Of a stretch of 64,000 nt of DNA, positions 33,371 through 42,980 are shown piece by piece (the first letter of the stretch is position 1; each line of letters opens with the position of its first letter). A model generated the notes under the pieces. It was not told the DNA's origin, did not search any database, and saw nothing but the letters and a program-made list of their open reading frames with translations. Position numbers and translations under genes: made by a program. The stretch is from contig CAZDVQ010000018.1 in the NCBI GenBank assembly GCA_964508975.1, forward strand, positions 1-64,000, in the 5' to 3' direction. The DNA is from CAZDVQ01 sp964508975. GTDB taxonomy: Bacteria > Bacteroidota > Bacteroidia > Chitinophagales > Saprospiraceae.

Positions 33371-35131
33371 ATGCGACAAGTATTTTCTGACCCTATACTG
33401 CAAGAACAATTTGAACGCGATGGCTATGTCGTTGTCCCAGCACTTGATGCGGAACAAATTCAAGCCTTGCAAACTGGTTATGAAACACTTGTAGATCCAC
33501 AGCCAACGCCTTTCGAATCTACTATGAATAGTACTAGCCCTGCCCATAAACGCCAGGCACACGAAATTATTGTAGGCCAGGTCGCAGGCACCGCACAGCG
33601 CTATCTCCAAAATTATAAACCTATTCTCGGTAACTTTGTACGCAAGGAGGCATCCGAGAGCAGTGCTGTACCCCCTCACCAAGACTGGACAATGGTGGAT
33701 GAGGATCAGTATAGCGCCGTGAATATTTGGATACCCTTGGTTGATGTGAACGAACACAATGGGGCTATATATTTACTCAAGGGTGGGCATGCATTTCCAA
33801 CTTTTATTCGGGGTAATTACATTAACCCAGCTTACGACTGGAATCTTTTTGCCGACTACCATAAACTTACTCCGGTGTTCATGAAAGCAGGCGAAGCACT
33901 TATATATCACCCACGGTGTATTCATGCTTCCCCGCCCAACAAAAGTTTGCACCCAAGGCTAGCAGCGGGTATGGCTTGTATTCCCGAAGAGGCTACCCCC
34001 TTGCATTATCATTATAATCCTGAACAACAGGTACTTAACTGCTACGAAGCCGATATAGACTTTTACGCACATTATGCCTTTGGTCGAAATACCATACCAG
34101 TACATGCCAAGTTACTCAACAGCATTAAAGGCTATGTACCAGCTCAAATACCGCAAGAAATCCAGCAGGAAATACTCGAAGCCCAACATCCCAAAACAAT
34201 GATATTCAAGACACCCGAACATCAAGCGCAATACGAACAAGATGGCTATATCTTGATTGACAACTTTTTATCAGATACTGAAATAACGGAACTTAAAGCA
34301 AAATACGAATCATCTACCTCATGGTTCAAAGATGGATTCATGTCGTCTATATACATCCCTCAAGAAGGCTATAAAGAGCAGGTTGATGCCTGGCTTGAAC
34401 CATTTGCCAAACGTGCCGCCGATGACTATATGATTGATTATGAACCAATCGTTGGTATGTTCATGGTAAAAGGGGCTGGAGAATCAAGTGCCATGTACCC
34501 ACATCAAGACTGGACACTCGTTGACGAGAATTACTATGCATCTTTTAATATCTGGATTCCATTGGTAGATATCGACCACCACAACGGCGCCATGAGCATC
34601 ATGAAAGGCGGGCATAAACTACCCCTCACGTATCGAGGCTCCTGCGTGCCAGATGCATTAGCCGACAAGGAAGCCTTTATGCCTGATAAACTTACCTACA
34701 TGCCTATGAAAGCTGGTCAGGCCCTGATTTACGACCATCGTTGTATACATGTATCGCCTCCAAACCTAAGCGATTCAGTACGCCCTGCATGTGCAATAGG
34801 ATTAGTGCCTAAGCATGTAGAAATATTCCACTATTACTACCACAAAGACCAAAATCTGCTTCAACGCTACAAGGCCGATAAAGCATTCTATTTCGGCCAT
34901 GTGATTTCACAGTTTGAACCACCCCAAAATGCTACACTGCTCGACGAGCAACACGTAACTGCGTTTTACACGTTCGGCAGCGAGGATTTGGATCCGGTGT
35001 TTGCCGTCCAGGAGCCAAGGGAAATCCCAGTAGTAGCCCATGTGGAAAGTCCTGTCCAGGCAAGTGCAGGCACGCAAGCAGCGCATAAATCGTTTTGGGC
35101 GCATGTTCGAGCTAAACTTTTTAGCAAATAG
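33371..35131 (+). CDS. Tandem two-domain PhyH-type iron/2-oxoglutarate dioxygenase (1)
   Basis: 586 residues, no signal peptide. Two homologous PhyH (phytanoyl-CoA dioxygenase) domains in one chain, about 1-275 and 278-540. Each starts with a QF/QYEQDGYV(I) segment and keeps the iron facial triad: H103-x-D105 with a distal His in HPRCIHASPPN, and H378-x-D380 with the His in DHRCIHVSPPN. The following Arg of each (NKSLHPR, SDSVRP) fits 2-oxoglutarate binding. Each domain also has IWIPLVDV(I)xxHNGA and KGGH. Such enzymes hydroxylate or halogenate small molecules or carrier-bound substrates. It is convergent with a second tandem PhyH gene 16 bases away and downstream of the radical SAM gene. Both domains look catalytically competent. 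Confidence 0.85.
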   Translation: MRQVFSDPILQEQFERDGYVVVPALDAEQIQALQTGYETLVDPQPTPFESTMNSTSPAHKRQAHEIIVGQVAGTAQRYLQNYKPILGNFVRKEASESSAVPPHQDWTMVDEDQYSAVNIWIPLVDVNEHNGAIYLLKGGHAFPTFIRGNYINPAYDWNLFADYHKLTPVFMKAGEALIYHPRCIHASPPNKSLHPRLAAGMACIPEEATPLHYHYNPEQQVLNCYEADIDFYAHYAFGRNTIPVHAKLLNSIKGYVPAQIPQEIQQEILEAQHPKTMIFKTPEHQAQYEQDGYILIDNFLSDTEITELKAKYESSTSWFKDGFMSSIYIPQEGYKEQVDAWLEPFAKRAADDYMIDYEPIVGMFMVKGAGESSAMYPHQDWTLVDENYYASFNIWIPLVDIDHHNGAMSIMKGGHKLPLTYRGSCVPDALADKEAFMPDKLTYMPMKAGQALIYDHRCIHVSPPNLSDSVRPACAIGLVPKHVEIFHYYYHKDQNLLQRYKADKAFYFGHVISQFEPPQNATLLDEQHVTAFYTFGSEDLDPVFAVQEPREIPVVAHVESPVQASAGTQAAHKSFWAHVRAKLFSK

Positions 35132-35147
35132 CCCAAATAGCAAGGTT

Positions 35148-36998
35148 TTAGAACTTCAACCAAGTTTTAAATTTTGACCAAAGCGTAGCTTCTTGTGTTT
35201 GTTGTTCGGCTTGAATAAAAGGCTCCGATATTTCAACGACAGGCTCGTTATTTGAATTATCGTTATCGGCTTGATTATCCAAGGGTAGGGGAGTGACACC
35301 ATAAGCTTTAAGCAAATCTTCACGTGTAGGCGTAGGTCTGTATGAAGCCAAGCGTCCAACTACAGTGTGCGGGCAATTCCGGGGTGCTTTTATAAATTCT
35401 ACAACCTGTTGGTAGTAATATTCGCGGTCAATTTCTAAAACTTCAATGTAAGCGTCACCATTTTCAGCCTGAACTTCGAGGTAGTGGTATGGCTTTGAAT
35501 TTGGTGCAAATAGACCGGCATGAATTATAGGCCTTATTTTATCGGAATAGTTGGGAATTGATCCATGAAACAGCGCATGTGAAAAAATACAAGCCTGCCC
35601 AGCCTTAACGCTAATATACTCTACTAATGGCTCTAGCTGCTCATCAAGAGGCATATTAAACGAGGGCTTATTGGCCCCACGAATGGTTCCCGCAAACTTT
35701 TGGTTTGAACCAGGTAATGCAAACAACCCTCCGTTTGATTTATCGATATCAACTAAAGCTATCCATAAGCCTTGCGATGGTATTTCAGACTCATCGACCA
35801 TGTTGTAGTCTTGATGGATATCGAAATAAGTATTAGCATCTTCGTCTAATGCTGCCTTAACGATATAGCAGGCCCCTTCTACTTTCCAGTCATACATTAG
35901 TTCTGTAGCCCGAATTTGCGCTTTATGCATAATGTCTTTACTAAATCGCAGGTTTAAATCTGCATCCCACTGATGTGCAGAAACAAAAATACGTTCTGTC
36001 ACAGGGTTATTCTGGGTGTAAAAATCATAAAAATACTGGGTGTCTTCTTCCGAGAAGAAGTCAACGACCACCCAGCCTTTTTCATCGTACTGGGCTTGCA
36101 AAGCGGGGTCCCTAAACATTGGGATTTCTTTTTTTACTGGCGGCTCTTCTTGCATAGCACGATATGCATCCAATACTTCCTGTTGGTTCGGTTGTACAAA
36201 CCGTACAGGGGCTTTTTGACCTATTACAGGTAAATAGTCAGGTATCTTACCAGCCATAATCATGGCCATTTCTTTGTAGTAGAACTCTGAGCTTATCTTC
36301 CAAATATTAAATAGCTTGCTTTCTGTATCAAACTGGTAATGTATGTTTTGCATTTCTGCTGGCAATACACCTCCAGTGATGTTTACACGGACAGTGTCAG
36401 AATAATTTCGTTTGGAACCATGTAGGAGTGCATTGCAGAAGATACAAACCTCGCCAGCTTTCATGGGCAGCGGAGTGGCAATAGCTTCCAGCTCGGGCGT
36501 GAAAGGCAAATGAGCCGATGGAAAATTATAGCTACGGTGTGTTTTAAAAAACTTGTGTGAACCTTTTATAACCCACAAGGCACCATTATGCACATCCACA
36601 TCTATCATTGGAATCCAATAAGTAAAAGAGCGATGACCGCTATCCTCGTCGACGGTACTCCAATCCTGGTGAAAGGTACACTCCGATTCATCATCAACCC
36701 CTTTGGCCATCATGGTACCGCCAGGTGCCGTGAAATTGATAAATATATCAGCCATCCGGTCGCTCAGTTTGGCCTTGAGCATTTCATCTACACGCTTGTT
36801 CACCTCGTAGGGCTGGTCTTGCACGTTGGCGTACATCCTCGACACGACTTCAGGCCGGATCGACTCGAACAGCGCTGAAAACTCCGACACTTCATCTGGC
36901 GACAACATTGGCAGCACTAGGTATCCATCGTTTTCATATTGTGCCTGGTGTGCTGGATTGTGGAAGTAAGGGCGTGTTTTTGAAAAATAATCTGCCAT
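35148..36998 (-). CDS. Tandem two-domain PhyH-type iron/2-oxoglutarate dioxygenase (2)
   Basis: 616 residues, no signal peptide. Two PhyH domains, about 1-280 and 292-545, each beginning with AxQYENDGYLVLP or AQYDEKGWVVVD. The metal triads are H110-x-D112 with the His of NALLHGSKRNYSDTVR, and H395-x-D397 with the His of HALFHGSIPNYSDKIR; the Arg for 2-oxoglutarate is present in both. It differs from the first tandem protein (HGS..NYSD in place of H.SPPN), so the two are a diverged pair rather than a recent copy. The tail after about 550 is Asn/Gln/Glu-rich and likely disordered. The convergent arrangement means each gene has its own promoter. Confidence 0.85.
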   Translation of the reverse strand: MADYFSKTRPYFHNPAHQAQYENDGYLVLPMLSPDEVSEFSALFESIRPEVVSRMYANVQDQPYEVNKRVDEMLKAKLSDRMADIFINFTAPGGTMMAKGVDDESECTFHQDWSTVDEDSGHRSFTYWIPMIDVDVHNGALWVIKGSHKFFKTHRSYNFPSAHLPFTPELEAIATPLPMKAGEVCIFCNALLHGSKRNYSDTVRVNITGGVLPAEMQNIHYQFDTESKLFNIWKISSEFYYKEMAMIMAGKIPDYLPVIGQKAPVRFVQPNQQEVLDAYRAMQEEPPVKKEIPMFRDPALQAQYDEKGWVVVDFFSEEDTQYFYDFYTQNNPVTERIFVSAHQWDADLNLRFSKDIMHKAQIRATELMYDWKVEGACYIVKAALDEDANTYFDIHQDYNMVDESEIPSQGLWIALVDIDKSNGGLFALPGSNQKFAGTIRGANKPSFNMPLDEQLEPLVEYISVKAGQACIFSHALFHGSIPNYSDKIRPIIHAGLFAPNSKPYHYLEVQAENGDAYIEVLEIDREYYYQQVVEFIKAPRNCPHTVVGRLASYRPTPTREDLLKAYGVTPLPLDNQADNDNSNNEPVVEISEPFIQAEQQTQEATLWSKFKTWLKF

Positions 36999-37076
36999 GA
37001 TACGTCTTTTATGACGTAAAATTACATTTTTAAAGCAAAATTGCCCATAAATCTTGTATGAATAGGGTAGGGGGCA

Positions 37077-37619
37077 CTACTCTTCTGCATCTGGGAAGCG
37101 GAAACCGTTGAGGTACATTTCCTTGAAATTATAGTTTAATTCATCGTCTGGCCCTGTAATGAACATGAGCGCCAGATATTTATCGTTTATCCAAGCTTTG
37201 ACTGCATAGTCCAAGCCATCAGCATCCTGCCAATAGTCAATGTAGCCTTGAGCTTCAGGGTTCGATTCAAGCGTATGGCCAGCACCAAGGCCTGCGGCGG
37301 CTGTGATACCCAGCTGCTGTTGCAAATAAGCCAGGTAGTTTTCAACCAATGCATCCCATAAGTCATCTTCGTTTGGCATTGGCTCGCTAAATTGTACAGT
37401 GATGCATCCAACCTGGAAGTCAGAAGAAATTTCAACTTCAGATACAAATACAACTGAACCATCTTCAGACAGGCTTTTTTCAAAATCAGGCATATCGGCT
37501 GGAAAATAAGCGTAACAGCCAGATGTACCAATGGATTGTTTGCTCAAACGTGGTATCGGGCTTTGAGCAAGGAGACTAATACCGAATGCCAAAAACAGCA
37601 TTGCTAGGATGTTTTTCAT
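37077..37619 (-). CDS. Hypothetical secreted protein
   Basis: 180 residues with a signal peptide (residues 1-18, cleavage near LLAQ-SPI). The mature part has two Cys residues (CYAYFPADMPDFE and GCITVQF) and no known motif. No neighbouring gene lies close enough to suggest an operon (78 bases from the dioxygenase gene upstream of its end, 157 bases from the TPR gene). Its function is unknown; envelope location is the only supported statement. Confidence 0.72.
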   Translation of the reverse strand: MKNILAMLFLAFGISLLAQSPIPRLSKQSIGTSGCYAYFPADMPDFEKSLSEDGSVVFVSEVEISSDFQVGCITVQFSEPMPNEDDLWDALVENYLAYLQQQLGITAAAGLGAGHTLESNPEAQGYIDYWQDADGLDYAVKAWINDKYLALMFITGPDDELNYNFKEMYLNGFRFPDAEE

Positions 37620-37729
37620 GAGATCGTATTTTATACAAATTAACGGATTTACTTTGAATTTGGCGCTAAGGTAAATACCGTAATTTTTTTATTATACATA
37701 ATATAAATTATGGGAATAATTTGCAGCGT

Positions 37730-37759
37730 AAAAAGGCACCTCCGGAACAGTGCCTTTTT
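37730..37759 (-). terminator. Intrinsic terminator after the TPR gene
   Basis: AAAAAGGCAC and GTGCCTTTTT pair perfectly around ten bases. It lies 17 bases beyond the stop of the minus-strand TPR gene. Confidence 0.8.
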
Positions 37760-37776
37760 ACTACATTATGGTATAA

Positions 37777-39051
37777 TTACATGCTTTTGTACTTGTTCGA
37801 GTACTCCAACATTTTCTCGTCATTTTTCAACACGGCATAAATCGTGCGGATAGCACCAACAATGCTCTTGTCGCTTGGCTGCATACGTTCACATTCCAAC
37901 ATTAATGGCAATGCATCGTTCATGAGCTTCTCAACCTTTGGCTGAGTAACTTTACGCTCTGCCTCGTACTTCTTCATGTCGCTGATAGCTTCCAAATTAT
38001 TGTGCAATTCAACGCCTTGTGAATAAAACAAAGCAGCTTTGTTAAACATTGCATTGAAATATTTTGGATCCTGTTGCAATGTTAAATCGTAGTATTTCAA
38101 CGCTTTAGCAAAATAATCTTGCTTAGCTTCTTCTGATTCTGCTTTTTTACCTAAATCGTCGTAAACAGATGCTACGGCAAATTTAAGTGTAATGTTTGTA
38201 GGGTCCTGCTCTACCGCTTGCAAAAGTTCCGCTTCTGCTTCAACTAAACGACCTTCTTCTTGGGCCATTTGGATAGACGTAATCAACAACGATTGGTCGC
38301 CTGGATAGCTTTTACGTGCACGCGCTAAGATGTCTTTGGCTTGGCTAGCGTTACCTTTGGCACGAGCCATATCAATCAAGGAAGAGAAGATTTTCACTTC
38401 CATCTCGGCATCCACTTTCTTGTCCAACAAAGGGTTCAATAAAGCTTCTGCTTGATCGTATTTTTTGCTCAAGGTTGCTGCAACACCTGCGTAGTACTGT
38501 GTAGTAATCAAGTCAAGGCGCATTTCTTTAATTTTCGCCTCGTCAAATTTACCGTCGAAATATTTATCCAGGGTATTTTTCGACTCGATTACACGTACAA
38601 AGTCTTCCAAAGCTTGTTCGTAGTTCTTGTTGTTGAAATTATCTGAGCCTCTGTTAAACAACTCAGCCATTACGCCCAACATACCACTCTCAACGTCTTT
38701 TTTGAACTTCTTCTTATCATCAAGCGCAACTACTTTGTTGAAGGCAGCATAGGCCAAGTCAATAGATGTAGGGTTAGCGCCTTTCAAGTTGGCATCTGTC
38801 CAGATAGCCGTGTAAATTTCACCAGCATATAACCAAGCCTTAGGGTCGATACCCACTTCAGCGTCAGCCACTGCAATTTCAATATTCGTTTTTGCTTCGT
38901 CAAGGTTAGCAAAGTTCGTCTTAGGACTCATGCGGTAGTCTTGCAACGAATTGTACGCGTTCATACGCGCTGTTTTAGGGTTTGGACTCTTTTGGGCAAA
39001 TCCTACTTGAGCCATTACTAAAAGCACCAATAATGCGGTTAAATGCTTCAT
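37777..39051 (-). CDS. Secreted TPR-repeat protein
   Basis: 424 residues. A signal peptide ends near VGFAQ-KSP. The rest is helical with TPR-like pairs: NYEQALEDFVRVIESKN, KYDQAEALLNPLLDKK, RLVEAEAELLQAVEQDPTNITLKFAVASVYDDLGKK and ALKYYDLTLQQDPKYFNAMFNKAALFY. It is a periplasmic or outer-membrane-facing protein-interaction scaffold. It lies downstream of gyrA on the same strand with a gap of 120 bases, so they are probably separate units. A terminator follows. Homologues are common in Bacteroidota without defined roles. Confidence 0.82.
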   Translation of the reverse strand: MKHLTALLVLLVMAQVGFAQKSPNPKTARMNAYNSLQDYRMSPKTNFANLDEAKTNIEIAVADAEVGIDPKAWLYAGEIYTAIWTDANLKGANPTSIDLAYAAFNKVVALDDKKKFKKDVESGMLGVMAELFNRGSDNFNNKNYEQALEDFVRVIESKNTLDKYFDGKFDEAKIKEMRLDLITTQYYAGVAATLSKKYDQAEALLNPLLDKKVDAEMEVKIFSSLIDMARAKGNASQAKDILARARKSYPGDQSLLITSIQMAQEEGRLVEAEAELLQAVEQDPTNITLKFAVASVYDDLGKKAESEEAKQDYFAKALKYYDLTLQQDPKYFNAMFNKAALFYSQGVELHNNLEAISDMKKYEAERKVTQPKVEKLMNDALPLMLECERMQPSDKSIVGAIRTIYAVLKNDEKMLEYSNKYKSM

Positions 39052-39171
39052 GTTTTTAATTGGTTAATTAAGATAAAATGTCAATTTTAAGTAAATGAAC
39101 AAATGTCAAGCGAGCTTTCTGGCAAGGCTATTATCATTTACTACCTGTACATTGAAAAAAGCGTACCAAAA

Positions 39172-41718
39172 TTATTCTGGGGCATCTAAGCCTTCTTCTT
39201 CACCAGCGCCACCATCGCGTACCAAGGTCACGTCGGCAATAGCGTCGTTCCCTTTGATATTGATGAGTTTTACACCTTGTGTGGCGCGTCCACTGGTCGG
39301 TAATTCACTGGCTGCAATCCTGATGGCAATACCTGAACGGTTGATAATCATCAAGTCGTCATCGTTGTGAATAGCTTTAATAGCAATCAGTTTACCTGTT
39401 TTAGGCGTTACGTTCAAGGTTTTGATACCTTTACCACCACGACTTTGAACGCGGTATTCTTCCAAGTCGGTGCGTTTGCCTAAACCATTTTCGGCTACTG
39501 CCAAGATGGTGTAATCGGTATTACCTTGCTCGATACAAACCATACCCACTACCCTATCCTCTGGTCCGTTGAGCGTAATACCACGTACACCGGCTGCAGA
39601 GCGACCCATGGAACGAATATCGTCTTCGTGGAAACGGATAGCTTTACCCATCAATGAACCTAATATGACCTCGTTATTGCCGTTGGTGAGTTTAACTTCG
39701 ATGAGTTGGTCGTCCTCGCGGATGGTCAAGGCGTTGATACCGTTGGCCCTTGGGCGAGAGAATTGCTCCAATGGTGTTTTCTTGATTACACCGTTTTTGG
39801 TGCAGAACATGATATAGTGGTCGTTCAAGAACCTTTCGTCGGTCAAGGTTTGTGTAACGATATAGGCTTTAACCTTGTCTTCTTTAGGCAGTTGAATCAA
39901 ATTCTGTATCACGCGGCCTTTGCCAGTTTTGGCACCTGCAGGTAATTCATACACGCGTACCCAGTAGCAACGACCTTGCTCTGTAAACAGCATCAAGTAA
40001 TCGTGCATGCTGGCCATGAACATATGCTCGATGAAGTCGGTGTCGCGGGTAGCCGATGAACGGGCCCCTACTCCACCCCGCCCTTGCGTGCGGTATTCAG
40101 CCAACGGCGTGGTCTTGATATAACCCAAATGCGAAATGGTGACTACAACTTGCTCATTTTCAATCATGTCTTCCATGTTGAACTCACCTTCTTCCATTTC
40201 GATGGCCGTGCGGCGGTTGTCGCCAAACATTTCGCGCAACTCGCTCAACTCCTTGCGGATGATATCTTTACGCATCTCCTCGCTGGCGAGGATAGAGTTC
40301 AAGTAGTCGATTAATTTCATCAACTCGATGTACTCGTCGCGTAATTTATCGCGTTCTAGGCCGGTTAAGCGCTGTAAACGCATATCCAAGATAGCCTTGG
40401 CTTGAATTTCGTCCAAGTGGTCGTTCTCTAAACGCAAACCAGCAACCAGTTGGTCAACGGCATCGCCTTTGCGTGGCGAGAAGTCGAAAGCCATCAGGGC
40501 TTCCTTGGCTTCGTCACCGTTTTTAGAGGCACGAATCAAGCTGATAACCTCGTCCAAACGGTCGAGGGCGGCCAATAAACCTTTCAGGATGTGGGCCCTT
40601 TCTTCGGCTTTGCGCAATTCGAAGCGGGTACGGCGGATAATCACCTCTAGGCGGAACTTCACGAACTCGTGGATCAAGTCTTTGAGGTTCACCAAAACCG
40701 GCCTGCCGTTTACCAGGCAGATATTGTTTACACCGTAGCTGGTTTGCATCGGGGTGTACTTGTACAAGTGGTTCAACACCACGTTGGCGTTGGCGTCGCG
40801 CTTCAACTCGAAAACGATACGGATACCGTCACGGTCAGATTCGTCGCGGATATCGCTGATGCCTTCCAGTTTTTTGAGCGTAACCAACTCAGCAGCCTTG
40901 ATGATAATGGCCGAACGGGTTACCTGGTAGGGAATCTCGCTCACGATAATCTGCTGGCGGTCGTTGTTGGTTACTTCTATGTCGGCTTTGGCACGCAGCA
41001 CTACCCTACCCCTTCCGGTTTCAAAGGCTTGGCGTACACCACTCAGACCATATATGATACCACCAGTCGGAAAATCGGGTGCTTTTACAAACTCGCACAA
41101 CTCGCCAACGGTTATTTCAGGATTGGCAATGTAGGCCACGATACCGTCGATAATCTCGTTCAAGTTATGCGGCATCATGTTAGTAGCCATACCAACAGCG
41201 ATACCGGAGGCGCCGTTTACCAACAAATTCGGCAAACGCGATGGCATAACGGTTGGTTCTTCCAGCGAGTCGTCGAAGTTCAACTTGAAATCAACGGTTT
41301 CTTTCTCGAGGTCGGCCAATACATACTCGCTCACGCGGGCAAAACGGGCTTCGGTATAACGCATGGCAGCAGCATTATCGCCGTCGCTAGAGCCAAAGTT
41401 ACCTTGACCATCGATGAGTGGGTAACGCAAGGACCAATCTTGGGCCATACGTACCATGGTTTCGTATACGGAGGAGTCACCGTGCGGGTGGTACTTACCA
41501 AGTACCTCACCCACGATACGGGCTGATTTTTTGTGGGGTTTGTTGTACGTCACACCAAGTTCGTGCATACCGAATAATACACGGCGCTGAACAGGCTTTA
41601 AACCATCACGTACATCTGGAAGGGCGCGGGAAACGATAACGGACATTGAGTAGTCAATGTACGCTGATTTCATTTCGTCCTCAATGTTAATACTTACAAT
41701 TCTTTCTCCAGTATTCAT
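39172..41718 (-). CDS. gyrA: DNA gyrase subunit A
   Basis: 848 residues. The breakage-reunion subunit of gyrase, which cuts and rejoins both DNA strands to introduce negative supercoils. The quinolone-resistance region reads GKYHPHGDSSVYETMVRMAQ (Ser at E. coli position 83, Glu at 87, usual for the phylum). The catalytic Tyr lies in AAMRYTEARF. The C-terminal beta-pinwheel contains the GyrA box as QSRGGKG and ends in a short acidic tail (GGAGEEEGLDAPE) that may tune DNA wrapping. Presence of the GyrA box separates it from ParC. gyrB is not in the window. A TAAATTTG -7 box lies upstream. Confidence 0.96.
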   Translation of the reverse strand: MNTGERIVSINIEDEMKSAYIDYSMSVIVSRALPDVRDGLKPVQRRVLFGMHELGVTYNKPHKKSARIVGEVLGKYHPHGDSSVYETMVRMAQDWSLRYPLIDGQGNFGSSDGDNAAAMRYTEARFARVSEYVLADLEKETVDFKLNFDDSLEEPTVMPSRLPNLLVNGASGIAVGMATNMMPHNLNEIIDGIVAYIANPEITVGELCEFVKAPDFPTGGIIYGLSGVRQAFETGRGRVVLRAKADIEVTNNDRQQIIVSEIPYQVTRSAIIIKAAELVTLKKLEGISDIRDESDRDGIRIVFELKRDANANVVLNHLYKYTPMQTSYGVNNICLVNGRPVLVNLKDLIHEFVKFRLEVIIRRTRFELRKAEERAHILKGLLAALDRLDEVISLIRASKNGDEAKEALMAFDFSPRKGDAVDQLVAGLRLENDHLDEIQAKAILDMRLQRLTGLERDKLRDEYIELMKLIDYLNSILASEEMRKDIIRKELSELREMFGDNRRTAIEMEEGEFNMEDMIENEQVVVTISHLGYIKTTPLAEYRTQGRGGVGARSSATRDTDFIEHMFMASMHDYLMLFTEQGRCYWVRVYELPAGAKTGKGRVIQNLIQLPKEDKVKAYIVTQTLTDERFLNDHYIMFCTKNGVIKKTPLEQFSRPRANGINALTIREDDQLIEVKLTNGNNEVILGSLMGKAIRFHEDDIRSMGRSAAGVRGITLNGPEDRVVGMVCIEQGNTDYTILAVAENGLGKRTDLEEYRVQSRGGKGIKTLNVTPKTGKLIAIKAIHNDDDLMIINRSGIAIRIAASELPTSGRATQGVKLINIKGNDAIADVTLVRDGGAGEEEGLDAPE

Positions 41719-41748
41719 ACGGTAAATAGGTAAGGTTTTTTAGGAGTG

Positions 41749-41756
41749 CAAATTTA
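41749..41756 (-). promoter_or_regulatory. Probable -7 box of gyrA
   Basis: On the minus strand TAAATTTG, matching TAnnTTTG, 31 bases before the gyrA start. No clear -33 match. Confidence 0.45.
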
Positions 41757-42016
41757 CGCTTTTCATCTCGCATTTATGCACATTAATCTATCATTTTCCG
41801 CAATCTTTTACAAGATGTTTGCGTTTTGCTAAAAATTATTGCTCCAATGGCTTGTATACTTGCAAATATCATAATTTAATACTTAGCTTTGCGTTTTATG
41901 ACCGTATTTTGAAAAGTCATTATGCAGGTCAAAAGTGAGCTGAATAAACCATGGGATAATTTTGGCCCTTCCCTGCGTCATTTATTCATTTCATCGTTTG
42001 TTCATTTGTTCTTTTT

Positions 42017-42114
42017 GGGCGCCCCGGCTACGCCGTCGCTACGTTGCGCGGCTCGCTATTCGCTCGGCCCCTACGGGTCTGGCGCTGCGCGCCACCGCTC
42101 CACATCGCTGGCGC
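42017..42114 (+). repeat. Family I structured intergenic repeat, copy M
   Basis: GGGCGCC to CTGGCGC (paired GCGCC/GGCGC), GTCTGGCGC-TGC-GCGCCA hairpin subclass. Together with its heptad leader it matches copy N in inverted orientation on the far side of the exbB-like gene. Confidence 0.84.
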
Positions 42115-42198
42115 AAGGACAATTTGCGACGCGCCGTAATGGTACTATGCCCAGACCTGCCTCAACTCTACAAACTATCAACTACCAACTATCAACTA

Positions 42199-42222
42199 AG
42201 CCGAGGCCTGCCTCGGCTCTAC
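42199..42222 (+). repeat. Family V palindrome, copy 3
   Basis: AGCCGAGG and CCTCGGCT flank CCTG, followed by CTAC. A weaker relative (CCAGACCTGCCTCAACTCTAC) lies about 40 bases before. Confidence 0.6.
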
Positions 42223-42227
42223 AAACC

Positions 42228-42262
42228 AACTCACAACTCATAACTCCTAACTCATAACTATA
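42228..42262. repeat. Heptanucleotide (period-7) tract
   Basis: AACTCAC AACTCAT AACTCCT AACTCAT AACT, ending four bases before the start codon of the exbB-like gene, so it is in its leader. Confidence 0.7.
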
Positions 42263-42266
42263 AAAC

Positions 42267-42971
42267 ATGCTTCCATTATTCTTATTTCAAGACCCAACTA
42301 GCACAACCGAAGGTTTAGAAGTAGTTGAAAAAGCTCAGTTTAGCCTGATCGACATCATTTTAAGTAGTGGTGTCATGGGTATAGCCATCTTCATTGTATT
42401 GCTTATCTTGTCTTTCATCGCGTTGTACATCTACGTGGAGCGTTTCCTCACCATTCGTAAAGCTGGCGAAGTAGACGAGAACTTCATGAACAATATCCGT
42501 GCAAGTGTTCAGAGCGGCAACATCATGGCAGCACGTTCTTTGTGCGCTAAAACAGATTCGCCTGTAGCCCGCATGGTGGAGAAAGGCTTACAACGTATCG
42601 GTAAACCACTGGAAGATATCGGCGTGGCCGTTGAAAACGTGGGTAACCTTGAAGTGTACAAGCTCGAGAAAAACTTGGCTACATTGGCCACCATTTCCGG
42701 TGCAGCCCCAATGATTGGTTTCTTAGGTACGGTAACAGGTATGATCCTCGCCTTCTTCAACATCGCGAATGCCCCAGGTGGCGGTGCTCCAGAGCCTGCT
42801 TTGTTGGCTGGTGGTATCTACCAGGCCTTGATGACTACGGCTTTCGGACTCGTAGTAGGTATCTTGGCTTATATCGGTTACAACTTCTTGACCTCACAAG
42901 TGCAGAAAGTGGTATTCAAAATGGAAGCTACTTCCGTTGAGTTCCTCGACTTGTTGCAAGAGCCAGCCTAG
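42267..42971 (+). CDS. MotA/TolQ/ExbB proton channel family protein
   Basis: 234 residues, inner membrane. Three hydrophobic segments: about 27-52 (SSGVMGIAIFIVLLILSF), about 140-165 (ATISGAAPMIGFLGTVTGMI) and about 180-205. The GAAPMIGFLGTVTGMI stretch with its conserved Thr-Gly pattern is the ExbB/TolQ signature lining the proton path. With the ExbD-like and TonB-like genes downstream it forms the energising complex for TonB-dependent receptors, such as the one at 26.4-29.0 kb, or for envelope or gliding functions. Unlike its partners it is separated from them by a 245-base gap that contains family I copy N, so it may be transcribed with them or not. Confidence 0.88.
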   Translation: MLPLFLFQDPTSTTEGLEVVEKAQFSLIDIILSSGVMGIAIFIVLLILSFIALYIYVERFLTIRKAGEVDENFMNNIRASVQSGNIMAARSLCAKTDSPVARMVEKGLQRIGKPLEDIGVAVENVGNLEVYKLEKNLATLATISGAAPMIGFLGTVTGMILAFFNIANAPGGGAPEPALLAGGIYQALMTTAFGLVVGILAYIGYNFLTSQVQKVVFKMEATSVEFLDLLQEPA

Positions 42972-42980
42972 TCGCGACAT

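Larger units (their letters stand above)
41719..42266. other. Intergenic region between divergent gyrA and exbB-like genes
   Basis: 548 bp without a credible gene. It holds the gyrA promoter region, an AT-rich stretch, TCATTTATTCATTT heptads (41978-42016), family I copy M, a family V palindrome, and heptad tracts ACTATCA (about 42170-42195) and AACTCAT (about 42228-42262). Confidence 0.65.

Noticed and set aside
40669..41526. 285-codon open frame opposite gyrA
   Set aside because: Antisense to highly conserved gyrA codons; a shadow of the coding strand.
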